In this document: piece after piece, positions 14,308 to 23,112 of the stretch
How positions within the stretch are numbered: the first letter of the stretch is position 1
How the letters are laid out: each line of letters starts with the position of its first letter
IMG/VR virus record: IMGVR_UViG_3300021960_000298
Location: 1 to 32,860 of that record
Source: a virus
Reading direction: 5' to 3' (one strand)
DNA length: 32,860 bases
Program-made: the position numbers and the translations under genes
The notes under the pieces: model-generated
Databases searched by the model: none
What the model saw: only the letters and a program-made list of their open reading frames with translations
What the model was told of the DNA's origin: nothing

Positions 14308-14311
14308 GTAG

Positions 14312-15736
14312 TTATAGTATTCTTCTTCGTTCAAGATCATCAATAATACTTTGAATCTTCTCTTCAGAACCTTCTGGCATGTATTTTGGTTTTATTATAC
14401 CTCCAGAGGTTGCTCCTCCTGGTTTATTCTTATTGAGTAAGATTGTTCCTGCGGCATCTACGAATCTGTAAATGGAGTAACCTTTTGGTTCATGGACGGA
14501 TAAGTCTATCTCTTTATCTAACTCCAGGTGGTATTCTGTTCCGACTAATCTTACGTCCGTTATCGTTGCAGTCCTATATGAATTGTTGACCTTTAAAAAA
14601 ACAATTTTATCATATAGCTTGATTTCAAACGGGAGGGAGGGTGTTTGGTACCCGGTACCGGACGGTGATACGGGTTTATATGAGTTATTAGTTCCGTTAT
14701 TTATAAGGTCTGTTTCATCTATATCGTCACCTTCTATACCTAAGAAAATACAATCTCCGTTAACAATATTAACTCTATTAAAAGATTGAGTTACTAAGTT
14801 CAGGTTGCTCCCTTGTCCCCAGCCCTTGTGTTCTGTTCGAGTTTCTTCTCCGCTTGAAGCGGAAGTAAAGTATAGGTATGAAGCGGTTACTGCGTTAGCA
14901 TAACTTCCATCTAAGGTACTTATTATATTCTCAATACGCTTTCCTGCTGCTAGTACTTTTGCATCTCCTTCTAGACTTGACATGTTGTTACCAGCAAACT
15001 CTACGTCGTTTAATGAGATTGTGACATCTTTATTTGCTCTAAAATTCTGCTCTATTATACTTAATGTGATTTCATCGTTTGTAGGTTTTATTACGTTTCC
15101 GTCTAGGTCTATATAATACTTTATTGATGCTCCAGTTTTACGTTGAATGTCTGGAGAGGTTCCTCCTATCCAGTTGAAGTATGCGAAGTATGTTTGAGTA
15201 TCTGATACAGGTGGTACTCCTGTTTGAGAGCTTGCAATATTAAAATCAGTAGATGTATGTTTAGTTCCTTTGTACCTAGGTCCGCTATAGCTTTCTACTT
15301 CATAGTTACTGTTTTGGATTTGAGCATAACCGGCAGTCCTATTATTTATTGCGTCAATATTTGTAGGTACTAGTTGAGAAGCGTTGTTATCTACAGTCAG
15401 GAACCTGTATGTAGGTTCTCCAACTATAGCGTTACTTAATAGCGGTTCGTAATCGCTGTTCTTAAATTTACCTGCAATATACGGGGTGAAGACTGTAGCG
15501 GATGATACACTGCCTGTTGGTATAGTTGGGTGTTCTTGCTTTACAGCTAGTAGGAATGCGTTGGAGTCAACTGGATCTACTTCTATACGTCTTATATTGT
15601 ATTCGTAAAATCCATTGTCATGCTGCAGGTATATAGATTTTATATTAGGTATTTGATCAAGTGAACTTACTCCTCCTAAGGATTCTCGATGTATCCTGAT
15701 ATGTGCTATACCGTCTCCTTGTCCTTTTATTGGCAT
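14312..15736 (-). CDS. Tail or baseplate structural protein
   Basis: The product is 474 residues and soluble. It is rich in Asn, Ser, Thr and Tyr, with alternating short strands and loops and no signal peptide or membrane segment. It begins with a Gly-rich H-I-R-I-H-R segment and ends in a Glu/Arg-rich helix (EEKIQSIIDDLERRRIL). I do not recognise a named domain. Its place between the large 833-residue protein and the MGYLDN-type protein, with gaps of 11 and 34 bases, makes a virion role very likely. A baseplate-periphery or fibre-attachment role is inference from context. Confidence 0.8.
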   Translation of the reverse strand: MPIKGQGDGIAHIRIHRESLGGVSSLDQIPNIKSIYLQHDNGFYEYNIRRIEVDPVDSNAFLLAVKQEHPTIPTGSVSSATVFTPYIAGKFKNSDYEPLLSNAIVGEPTYRFLTVDNNASQLVPTNIDAINNRTAGYAQIQNSNYEVESYSGPRYKGTKHTSTDFNIASSQTGVPPVSDTQTYFAYFNWIGGTSPDIQRKTGASIKYYIDLDGNVIKPTNDEITLSIIEQNFRANKDVTISLNDVEFAGNNMSSLEGDAKVLAAGKRIENIISTLDGSYANAVTASYLYFTSASSGEETRTEHKGWGQGSNLNLVTQSFNRVNIVNGDCIFLGIEGDDIDETDLINNGTNNSYKPVSPSGTGYQTPSLPFEIKLYDKIVFLKVNNSYRTATITDVRLVGTEYHLELDKEIDLSVHEPKGYSIYRFVDAAGTILLNKNKPGGATSGGIIKPKYMPEGSEEKIQSIIDDLERRRIL

Positions 15737-15747
15737 AATTTTAATCT

Positions 15748-18249
15748 TTATTCCGTTGCTCCTGCATCTGCTTGTCCATCTTGAATAAACGCTGGGGCGC
15801 TAAATGGATCTGTATAATAGTATAATTTTACTTCTCCTTGTGCTAACGCACCTGCTTTAAATTCATTGAAGTTCGTATATATTGAAGCACTATAATTCAA
15901 TTCAGGTTGATTATATGATAAATATGGATTACCTGGATTTAGACTCTGAGTAGTTACTGTTAATATAGTACCGTCCAACTCTCCGTTGTATTGCGGAGAA
16001 TTATTATCTATCACTTTTTGAACGGTACCAGATTTACTGCTAAAAGATGCTGTATAAGCTGTGCTGACTGTTGATGGGATTACCCCTCCTTCTGAACCGG
16101 TAGTGAATGCTGTATCAATTGAACCGCTGTATTCGGGTCTGGTCCACTCTGGTGTCGGTACTTTTATCTTGCTCCTATTCAGTACGTGTGGTTTTATAGC
16201 TATACCTGTTGTAGTTACAGCTCTAGCAGGAACAAAATCCTTGACCATTTTAAAGAGTTGGTTGTCGTAGAATTTAATTAATCTTACAAAATCAAATATA
16301 CCGTAACTATCTGATCCGGATAATGCTGTTGTAGCGATCTTATTAAGGTCTTCATAGCTGCCTGATGATAGTAGCGTAGGATCTCCGATATACTCATCGA
16401 TATTAAATCCGGAAGGATAGCTTCCGGTGATCTGGTTCTCAATATGAGTATTAAGGTATCTGGTAGGTGTAAACGATACATCTATCTGATGAGAATCTTG
16501 AGTATACTTCTCATCGTTATTTTGGATCGATGTATACTGGCTTAAAGTGCTTCCGCTTACTAGGCTACCTGTATTATCTAATCTAATCTTATCAACAGTT
16601 TCAGCTCTATTGAAAAAGTAATCATCTTTTTTGTAACCTCCAACTTCAGTAATTTCTAATGAACCTGAAGGTATACCGAAACAGTTTATAAGAGCTCTTA
16701 GTCCCCTCTCAGTACCTTTCGTCTTAATAAGGTACGGAAGGTTGTGGTAGATTCTCTTATAAGTTTCTGATAAGATATCTTTATCAGGAGTAGGATCGTT
16801 TGAAGCAGTAACAAAAGTATTGATCTGCTCTGAACCACTTTGATAGAATTCTCCAATAAAACTTGCAGCTAGATTTGATACTGAGAAGTTTGATGAGTAT
16901 AGTTTTACACCAAACGACTTAAGTACGTCTCTAATCAGATCCTTTGAGACACCAACATCAAGGCGGTTATCTGCATCGTATTTATCAGTCATTGCCTTTG
17001 AATAGATCCAAAGGTTATCAAAATGCTGTCCAATCATATCCAAGAATAGATTGTATGGAGCATTAGAAGAATCTTCTCTGATAAATTCAGGTACCGTGTA
17101 AGTTAATCTGCTTTCATTTAACTCATCATATAAAGAAGCAGAAGCTACTTGCTCAGTAAACCAGCTTGTTGAATTTGATACCGTATCGTTTATATAAGGA
17201 ATATTAGCGTTGGTTTTCGGCCAAGCTTTACTTCCTGATTTAAAATACAAGTACTTCTCATAATCATCAAACTTAGAGATAATACCCTTAGTTAGATTAT
17301 CGTACTGAGGTTGGTATGTTGCTGAGATTGAAGCACTATAGTTGTATGCTTCTAATAATCCCATCTTATAGTTAAAGTTTCTTAACCTCTCTTCAGCAGA
17401 TGAGAAGTGGATAAAGTTTGAGTAGTCTGTATAATCGATACTTAACTCAACACCACTTGAAGATAGCTGAGTAATAACTCCGTGTAGTGAGCTAGTTACT
17501 GGATATGAATATAGATCGTTATAATCAAAATATTCAGTAGGCTGTACTTTTTCTTCGCCAGTATCTAAATTAAAGTTAGCTCCTCTTAATGTCGGGTATA
17601 CCGGTGCATCAGGAATAAACTCTGCTTCAATTTCAAATACTACGCTATCAGAAACAATTTCATCGAAAGTGAATCTTGACTTAGTAGAATATTGAGAAGG
17701 TAACGGTTCGTATAATTTGATAAGAACGCTATTATTAATATCGATATTCAGTCCTATTAATAAATCGTTACCTCCGAAATTTAATCTAAATTCGTTAAAG
17801 TAGGCTCCGGTAGAGATCCCGTCTTTAATCTCTGCTACTAAATCGGTAGCGTCGAAAGTTGGACTTACTGGTAATACTCTTACCTCAGTTCTATCAGCAG
17901 AAATCTCTTGAATGAAGAATTCTTCTGGTGAGATGTTGTTTAGGAAGTTGTACAATAATTTAATTCCTCCTTGATCGTATCCTGATGCTAAAGCATCTCT
18001 TTCTGGATCGATAGATAGATTAGCTCCATTTTCAGCTCCCTGTAACTGCTGGGCATCTCTATAGTTTATATTTGAATCTAAGAGAGTACCGTCGAGTCCG
18101 TATATGTGTAACTCGATATTATTACTAGCTTCATCAAAAGCAGAGTTAATTACAAACGAATCTACTACCGAGCGATCTGCTGCAGAGTAGTTTTCATACC
18201 CGACTCCGTCTAATGTAGACTGTACTACTGTATACCTAGTTTCCGCCAT
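15748..18249 (-). CDS. Large tail/baseplate structural protein
   Basis: The product is 833 residues, the largest in the window. It begins with a beta-rich region containing repeated short strands and Y-D-Q-G-G-I-K-L-L-Y-N-F-L-N-N-I near 92-108. A helical Tyr/Trp-rich central part follows (about 350-480). At about 509-528 there is a conserved-looking T-K-G-T-E-R-G-L-R-A-L-I-N-C-F-G stretch, similar to signatures in tail-associated proteins of marine T4-like phages. The C-terminal 200 residues are Ser/Thr-rich. It overlaps the preceding small gene by 14 bases. A baseplate wedge periphery role (the place held by gp7 or gp10 in T4) is possible but not shown by sequence. Confidence 0.82.
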   Translation of the reverse strand: MAETRYTVVQSTLDGVGYENYSAADRSVVDSFVINSAFDEASNNIELHIYGLDGTLLDSNINYRDAQQLQGAENGANLSIDPERDALASGYDQGGIKLLYNFLNNISPEEFFIQEISADRTEVRVLPVSPTFDATDLVAEIKDGISTGAYFNEFRLNFGGNDLLIGLNIDINNSVLIKLYEPLPSQYSTKSRFTFDEIVSDSVVFEIEAEFIPDAPVYPTLRGANFNLDTGEEKVQPTEYFDYNDLYSYPVTSSLHGVITQLSSSGVELSIDYTDYSNFIHFSSAEERLRNFNYKMGLLEAYNYSASISATYQPQYDNLTKGIISKFDDYEKYLYFKSGSKAWPKTNANIPYINDTVSNSTSWFTEQVASASLYDELNESRLTYTVPEFIREDSSNAPYNLFLDMIGQHFDNLWIYSKAMTDKYDADNRLDVGVSKDLIRDVLKSFGVKLYSSNFSVSNLAASFIGEFYQSGSEQINTFVTASNDPTPDKDILSETYKRIYHNLPYLIKTKGTERGLRALINCFGIPSGSLEITEVGGYKKDDYFFNRAETVDKIRLDNTGSLVSGSTLSQYTSIQNNDEKYTQDSHQIDVSFTPTRYLNTHIENQITGSYPSGFNIDEYIGDPTLLSSGSYEDLNKIATTALSGSDSYGIFDFVRLIKFYDNQLFKMVKDFVPARAVTTTGIAIKPHVLNRSKIKVPTPEWTRPEYSGSIDTAFTTGSEGGVIPSTVSTAYTASFSSKSGTVQKVIDNNSPQYNGELDGTILTVTTQSLNPGNPYLSYNQPELNYSASIYTNFNEFKAGALAQGEVKLYYYTDPFSAPAFIQDGQADAGATE

Positions 18250-18589
18250 CTGCTAATTTAATATTAAGGTTAGCGATTTCTTGATTCGCTGCTAGTAACT
18301 CTGTTCGTAAGTCTGATATTTCTTCTAGTAGTGGCTGTATAGCTTCGTTGTCTAGATCTACATTCACTAATTCAGAACTTCTTGCAATAAGGTATTCGTG
18401 AGAGTTAGTTTCTCCGATAACGGGTATTTCTAAATACAGTTTATCGTATAATCTAAACAGTTCATCTACAGTATCTGTATCTTGTTCAGGTATTGGCTCA
18501 GCAAATGCTTTAAACTCTCTGTCTATAATCTTAGAAAGCCCGGCATTATTATATACGGTTTTTTGTATTTGAATTTTCTGATTAGCCAT
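18236..18589 (-). CDS. Small helical structural-block protein
   Basis: The product is 117 residues. The N-terminal part contains N-N-A-G-L-S-K-I-I-D-R-E-F-K and an acidic segment. The C-terminal 40 residues form a clear coiled coil (L-L-E-E-I-S-D-L-R-T-E-L-L-A-A-N-Q-E). It overlaps both neighbours (8 bases with the 373-residue gene, 14 with the 833-residue gene), which points to translational coupling and perhaps a fixed stoichiometry. A small baseplate connector or chaperone is possible. No family is recognised. Confidence 0.78.
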   Translation of the reverse strand: MANQKIQIQKTVYNNAGLSKIIDREFKAFAEPIPEQDTDTVDELFRLYDKLYLEIPVIGETNSHEYLIARSSELVNVDLDNEAIQPLLEEISDLRTELLAANQEIANLNIKLADGGN

Positions 18590-19703
18590 TACGTACTACC
18601 TTAAATACTAAATCTTCATCAATAACGTTTGTTGATCCGTTGATCTCAGACTTGATTAATAATCTGTAATGTCTTTCTGGTTCTATTCCGTCCATGTAAA
18701 CATCGAAGTAGTTACCGGTACTGTTTCTACTAATCTTAGTATATGTTGTATCGAAATCGATAACCATCTCTTCGGTATTCTCATCCCTTAATCCCCAGTA
18801 TGAGGATGTTGGGAGGTAGTAGTTGGTTAGGTATGCTGAACTTGTTGTAAACGTTCTAGTTGGGTACTTCGGTCTAACGTGTAGTTCAAATCTCTGTCTA
18901 CCTTCGTCAGTGTACCTTCCTCTATTGTTCTTAATCTTAATTACAGAATTAGGGTCTGTTGTTTCACTTAACGTAGAGTCGTTTGTAAAATCGTCCCATT
19001 TAATCTCTAGGTATGGAGGGTATATTGTATGTGTATCATTACCGAAGTATCTTAGATACATCTGGCGATCTGTTTGAAACTCTAAGCTATCTTCTAACTT
19101 AACAATAAATCCAGCGTTAGTAATCTGTCCGGCGTAATGAGCTTTAACTCCTTCTGTTATATTGATATTAGTGTCATGAGTTGAATTTACTGCATGAGAT
19201 TGAGTCATGTTGGTAAAATCATAAGCTCCCGATCCTGTGTACCATGCTCCTCCACCTATTGATGATCCACTATATGATGCAGTGACGGAGTTGATTGTTC
19301 CCCAGTTTGTTGTATCGTCTGCATCGATATAATCCCAGGATACTCCTGAGGTGTTCCTTGGTACGTCCCCGTATTTACCGTTTCCGACAGTCCAGGTCGT
19401 ATTGCTTGCATATACCGGGTAAGCTTCTAGAGCGTATCTAGTTGGGAGTTCATTAGCACTTGCTAGCATTAATCTTAGTGAAGCGCTAAAATCTGTCACT
19501 GCTCGATCAGATGAGGATACGTAAGTTTCTAGTATACTATTTACTTCAGTAGTATCAAACGCAATAACTGAGCGATTTACGTATTTTAAAGCTCCTTTAT
19601 AGTATGATGCTATTTCTAAGATCTCATCTCTACCGGTGTTCATGTTTACATACTCTGAATATAGAGTAGCGTCTTTTTCAGGAAAAATTTTAAATATTGC
19701 CAT
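18582..19703 (-). CDS. Virion structural protein (MAIFKIFPEKDATLY type)
   Basis: The product is 373 residues. It starts M-A-I-F-K-I-F-P-E-K-D-A-T-L-Y-S and contains D-E-I-L-E-I, an aromatic-rich beta region (T-T-W-T-V-G-N-G-K-Y-G-D), Y-P-P-Y-L-E-I-K-W-D-D, and a C-terminal region with F-E-L-H-V-R-P-K-Y-P-T-R. I associate this start with structural proteins of marine T4-like phages, but no function has been assigned as far as I know. The fold is probably a beta-sandwich. It lies one base after the gp6-like gene, so a baseplate or fibre-network role is likely. Confidence 0.8.
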   Translation of the reverse strand: MAIFKIFPEKDATLYSEYVNMNTGRDEILEIASYYKGALKYVNRSVIAFDTTEVNSILETYVSSSDRAVTDFSASLRLMLASANELPTRYALEAYPVYASNTTWTVGNGKYGDVPRNTSGVSWDYIDADDTTNWGTINSVTASYSGSSIGGGAWYTGSGAYDFTNMTQSHAVNSTHDTNINITEGVKAHYAGQITNAGFIVKLEDSLEFQTDRQMYLRYFGNDTHTIYPPYLEIKWDDFTNDSTLSETTDPNSVIKIKNNRGRYTDEGRQRFELHVRPKYPTRTFTTSSAYLTNYYLPTSSYWGLRDENTEEMVIDFDTTYTKISRNSTGNYFDVYMDGIEPERHYRLLIKSEINGSTNVIDEDLVFKVVRNG

Positions 19704-19704
19704 C

Positions 19705-21522
19705 TTACAATGTTGTTATTCTACCGGTTATATCTGCATCAGGTAACTTAACTTCAAAGATACATGGATCGTAAGAAGGGTATACGATGTTGTTCTTTGT
19801 TGCTCCTTTTACGTCGTAGGCATACTGGGAGTAGCTTCCTCCTACCTTGTTCACAATCTCTATGTTCTGTACTGTCTGTACTCCTTTGATTCTATCCAGC
19901 AAGCTATAGATTACACCTACGTTAATAGGTTGGTTGATATTCCATTTTCTGATATCAAAATGCTCCTGTAAGGCTTGAGTACATCTTAGGAGTACCTCTC
20001 TACCCACTGCTCCTGGTCTTAATACAATATCGTATTTAACTCCGATATTAACAACGAATGCATCTTTAATGTTGATTGCATCTGTTAACATGCGGTACTG
20101 TGATAGGTATTGCTTGAGGTTGTTCCTAACGTTCGTACTTGCTGTGGTTAGCTTTCTATCGTTATCGTAAGTTAGTATATACATTGATAGAGAAAGCGGA
20201 TTACTATCAATAATATTATCAGTAGTAGATTTCGTACTTGTTAACTGATCTTGTAATACGTGCACCTTAGCTACTGATCCGAACTTACTTGGCAGTGATA
20301 ACGCTCTAACGATATAATCTTCTCTAGTTACTGCTCTTAGTTGTTCCGAATAAGCCTTTAAAGAGTTCTGTCTAATTTCTTCAGCTGTATCCCCATCTTT
20401 ACCTCCAGAAGCTGCTCTAGGGTTATTATATGCTATAGTAGCGGCTTTAGACGCATCTGTAGCTGTAGCTGTACCTTGATTGATTACCGTAGTAACTGTA
20501 TTAGCAGGAACGTTAGCTTCAACTCCGCCTCCTACTAAGTATCTAATGGTTAAAGTAGTATTAGCTGGCGCTAGACCGTAAGTACTTGTGAACATAAAGT
20601 TTGAAGGATCGTAAGCTACATCAATCTTACTAATGCCGTTTGTAGTACCTAGTCCTACGTTTGTAGGATCTGGTGTGATTACTGAGTCATCTTGACTGTT
20701 AGTGCCTGCTCCAAACTGAATCTGAAGGTTGCCTGTGGAAGTTACTCTAGTTACATACCTCCGGGGTGCTTTCTTTAAAGTTAGTAAGTAGGGAGCTAAA
20801 TTAGCATCTGCACCGCTATTTGAAGTCTCTTCAAAAATAGTATCTTGAGCTAAATAAGGTACCTCGTACCAATCGTTAGCGCTTCCGTCGGTAACATCTA
20901 AGATGCCGATGATATTAGAATCTTCTAAGGTAATCGTCTTAAATCTTTCTGGTGATCCTATTGATACTGTTTTAGTCTTAACTTCACCTGAAAATGCTCT
21001 TACTGTCTTTTTTAATAAGAAGGTGTTAATAGTGTTTCCTGATGAGGCGTATACTGATACGTCAGTAGGACTGTATGAGCTTGAAAATCCAAAGTTAACC
21101 TTTTCATCTATAAAGAATCTAGCTTGACCTCCTGCTACTGATTCTAGTTGAGTGTTTTCGGGAATAACTAAAGCTTGATCCCAGTCAGGGGCGTTTGTAA
21201 TAGCATCTACTTGTTGGAATACGTCAATGTCAACAGTTGCTGCTGTTGAAATCTTTGGACGGTATCCCATCATATAAGCTAAGCTGTACAGATTACCTGG
21301 TTCTTGAGCGTACTGGAGTAATGTCTCCTGTAGCTGTATATCTTGATAAAATGATAATACGTCTCCCACATACGCTGCCATCTCCATAAACATCATACCT
21401 GGTGATGTTGGTGAGAAGTCGTTGTAAGTATCTGGGAAGTAATTCTTAGCGTAGTCAATCAACTGTTGACGTAGATCGCTAAAAGTCTTATTAACGTACT
21501 TAATGTCTCTTTCTTCTGCCAT
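19705..21522 (-). CDS. Baseplate wedge protein gp6-like (J-family)
   Basis: The product is 605 residues, close to T4 gp6 (about 660). The N-terminal part has Y-F-P-D-T-Y-N-D-F-S-P-T-S-P-G, then E-M-A-A-Y-V-G-D-V-L, typical of gp6/J proteins. The middle contains the J-family helix-turn signature around E-E-I-R-Q-N-S-L-K-A-Y and A-V-T-R-E-D-Y (about residues 375-400). The C-terminal part has strands and the L-R-C-T-Q-A-L-Q-E-H-F segment. In T4, gp6 forms the inner ring of the baseplate wedge with gp25 and gp53. The gene directly follows gp25 with a shared stop/start base, which supports the call. Confidence 0.9.
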   Translation of the reverse strand: MAEERDIKYVNKTFSDLRQQLIDYAKNYFPDTYNDFSPTSPGMMFMEMAAYVGDVLSFYQDIQLQETLLQYAQEPGNLYSLAYMMGYRPKISTAATVDIDVFQQVDAITNAPDWDQALVIPENTQLESVAGGQARFFIDEKVNFGFSSSYSPTDVSVYASSGNTINTFLLKKTVRAFSGEVKTKTVSIGSPERFKTITLEDSNIIGILDVTDGSANDWYEVPYLAQDTIFEETSNSGADANLAPYLLTLKKAPRRYVTRVTSTGNLQIQFGAGTNSQDDSVITPDPTNVGLGTTNGISKIDVAYDPSNFMFTSTYGLAPANTTLTIRYLVGGGVEANVPANTVTTVINQGTATATDASKAATIAYNNPRAASGGKDGDTAEEIRQNSLKAYSEQLRAVTREDYIVRALSLPSKFGSVAKVHVLQDQLTSTKSTTDNIIDSNPLSLSMYILTYDNDRKLTTASTNVRNNLKQYLSQYRMLTDAINIKDAFVVNIGVKYDIVLRPGAVGREVLLRCTQALQEHFDIRKWNINQPINVGVIYSLLDRIKGVQTVQNIEIVNKVGGSYSQYAYDVKGATKNNIVYPSYDPCIFEVKLPDADITGRITTL

Positions 21523-21932
21523 TATACTTCAAAGTTAATTGCTACTTCGTCTTCTATGTTAGTCTCAGATACAGCGTACCTTAATTGGAACTGTACTAAG
21601 TTTTGATCTGGTGCTGAGTCTAATGTTAGGTTCCTAACAATAACTCTTGGGAAGTATAACTGTAGGTTCTCTAAGATTAATTCTCTAATCTCGTCAATCC
21701 TGTCTTGAGTGATATTTTCAAATAGTAAATTTCTTAGTCCTGCTCCAAAATTGAGGTTAAACACTCTTTCGTTCTTTCCTGTTAGAAAGAAGTTGATTAA
21801 GTTGTTTCTAATAGCATCTTTAGTCTGGTACGTAGAATTGAAAACAGCTCTACCTGAGAAAGGTAAAGCTATTCCTACAGCTTTTCTTGGCTGTAGATCA
21901 AGTGGGTCAATTTTACGTCTGTTATAGGCCAT
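21522..21932 (-). CDS. Baseplate wedge protein gp25-like
   Basis: The product is 136 residues, matching T4 gp25 (132). The family signature is clear: L-P-F near 23-25, an N-N-L-I-N-F-F-L-T-G-K-N-E-R-V-F helix (43-58), then N-L-N-F-G-A-G-L-R-N-L-L-F-E (59-72), which holds the conserved Glu and Gly. A C-terminal beta strand follows (Q-F-Q-L-R-Y-A-V). Gp25-like proteins stabilise the inner baseplate and help start sheath polymerisation. The gene sits between a small helical protein and gp6, as expected for the wedge operon. Confidence 0.93.
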   Translation of the reverse strand: MAYNRRKIDPLDLQPRKAVGIALPFSGRAVFNSTYQTKDAIRNNLINFFLTGKNERVFNLNFGAGLRNLLFENITQDRIDEIRELILENLQLYFPRVIVRNLTLDSAPDQNLVQFQLRYAVSETNIEDEVAINFEV

Positions 21933-22351
21933 TATACGCTAAACTTCTCTTTTTGTTTTCTATCTGCTGTGTTTACAATAGCTGCTGCTTTATTCACAAA
22001 TCCTAATTGTGATAAATCTAACCCTACTTTTGGTGCTGACGCTACTGCTGCTGCTACTGCGTTTGGATCATCAGAGATAGGTTTGGTTGCTCTACCTTGG
22101 GGCATAAATGCACTTCTGTTAAAGTTTTTAGCCATATCAGCTCTAAAATCACCTCCTCCGATGTTCTTATAATCTTCTGAGGTCATGCTGCCTTTTGTCT
22201 CGTTTAGAGCGTCTAAGATAGGATTGCCGGTGGATTGGGTAGTCTGTCTTGTAACCTGTTCCTGTACCGGCTGTTGCATTTCAGAGAGTTCTTCTCTAAT
22301 AGCCTCTCTTACTGCTTCTTTAATAATGTTTTTAAAATCAGATGCTTTCAT
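21932..22351 (-). CDS. Small protein with LxE leader in the baseplate operon
   Basis: The product is 139 residues. Residues 1-24 form a charged amphipathic helix ending E-L-S-E, the longest LxE leader in the window. A Gln/Thr-rich linker follows (25-42), then N-P-I-L-D-A-L-N-E-T and a region with F-N-R-S-A-F-M-P-Q-G-R. The C-terminal half is Ala/Val-rich. Its last base overlaps the gp25 start. No family is recognised. The CTATTTATAA motif lies only two bases before the ATG, so its message may be leaderless. Whether the leader targets the prohead or simply forms a helix is open, because neighbouring genes encode baseplate parts. Confidence 0.8.
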   Translation of the reverse strand: MKASDFKNIIKEAVREAIREELSEMQQPVQEQVTRQTTQSTGNPILDALNETKGSMTSEDYKNIGGGDFRADMAKNFNRSAFMPQGRATKPISDDPNAVAAAVASAPKVGLDLSQLGFVNKAAAIVNTADRKQKEKFSV

Positions 22352-22353
22352 AC

Positions 22354-22363
22354 TTATAAATAG
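22354..22363 (-). promoter_or_regulatory. Late-promoter-like motif CTATTTATAA abutting a start codon
   Basis: On the coding strand CTATTTATAA is followed by GT and then the ATG at 22351. If the motif is a -7 element, transcription would begin at or just inside the start codon, giving a leaderless message for the gene that opens the gp25-gp6 block. Confidence 0.5.
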
Positions 22364-22365
22364 TT

Positions 22366-23112
22366 TTACTGTAGAAGTTTGTCTATTTCAAACTTGGCTT
22401 CGTCTATTAATACTTTTGTTGTTGCTGAAAATGATTTATCTGTGGTAAATAATCTTTCTCCTTTTGTGCCATATACCACTGTATAACGGCGAGTAAGTTT
22501 ACCGATCTTCTCTTCTTCAATCTTAATTGTGTACCCTCTATAATCTGCTTGAATAGGGTTATCGCTGTCTTGTCTTTGTTGATTCTCAACCAATGCAGCG
22601 AACTCAGGATCTTGTTCAATAGCATCGGGTGCGCATTTTTCAATTAGTGCATCGAGTTCTGCTAACTTAGTTAAGATGTCTTGAATAGTTTCATCTACTC
22701 CATCTATAACTGTAGTTCCGTTCTTTATTTCTTGTCTGAAGTCTTTTATCTTGTCTTTCAAGAATGCTAATGTATCTCCGAATGTTACGACTAGCCCTGC
22801 TGTTGTAGCAATTCCAGGGATCGGTAATAGTTTTAATGTTGTAATTATAACTTGTATAGTATCTAAGATAGGAGGTACTTTTTCTAAGAATGTGTTTAAA
22901 GGTTGTACTCTTTTATTGAGATTCAGGATAGGTTGTTTAATCTGCTCTCTTATCAAAAGTATTCGCTGCAGTTCTGCAGGTGATGGGCAAGGTGCTTCTT
23001 CAATAGAATTTGGTATGTATTCGTCCAATAGACTGTTGATACGGTCTTCTGCTTTTTGTCGAACAGCGTGCTTGTTCTTAATTATAATCTTGTACAAACC
23101 GTCTAACGCCAT
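22366..23112 (-). CDS. Tail/baseplate-associated protein of unknown family
   Basis: The product is 248 residues. The first 90 are helical and charged. Residues 85-110 are hydrophobic (T-I-Q-V-I-I-T-T-L-K-L-L-P-I-P-G-I-A-T-T), possibly a buried helix or a membrane-active segment. A coiled region follows (to about 170). The last 60 residues contain a beta hairpin R-R-Y-T-V-V-Y-G-T-K-G-E-R-L-F-T-T and a final helix. It overlaps the spike gene by one base. The hydrophobic stretch and its location next to the spike would suit a hub, needle or tape-related role, but this is inference. Confidence 0.78.
   Translation of the reverse strand: MALDGLYKIIIKNKHAVRQKAEDRINSLLDEYIPNSIEEAPCPSPAELQRILLIREQIKQPILNLNKRVQPLNTFLEKVPPILDTIQVIITTLKLLPIPGIATTAGLVVTFGDTLAFLKDKIKDFRQEIKNGTTVIDGVDETIQDILTKLAELDALIEKCAPDAIEQDPEFAALVENQQRQDSDNPIQADYRGYTIKIEEEKIGKLTRRYTVVYGTKGERLFTTDKSFSATTKVLIDEAKFEIDKLLQ

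Noticed and set aside
22407-22643. Alternative minus-strand frame of 78 residues
   Set aside because: It lies in another frame inside the 248-residue gene, whose ends fit tightly with its neighbours.
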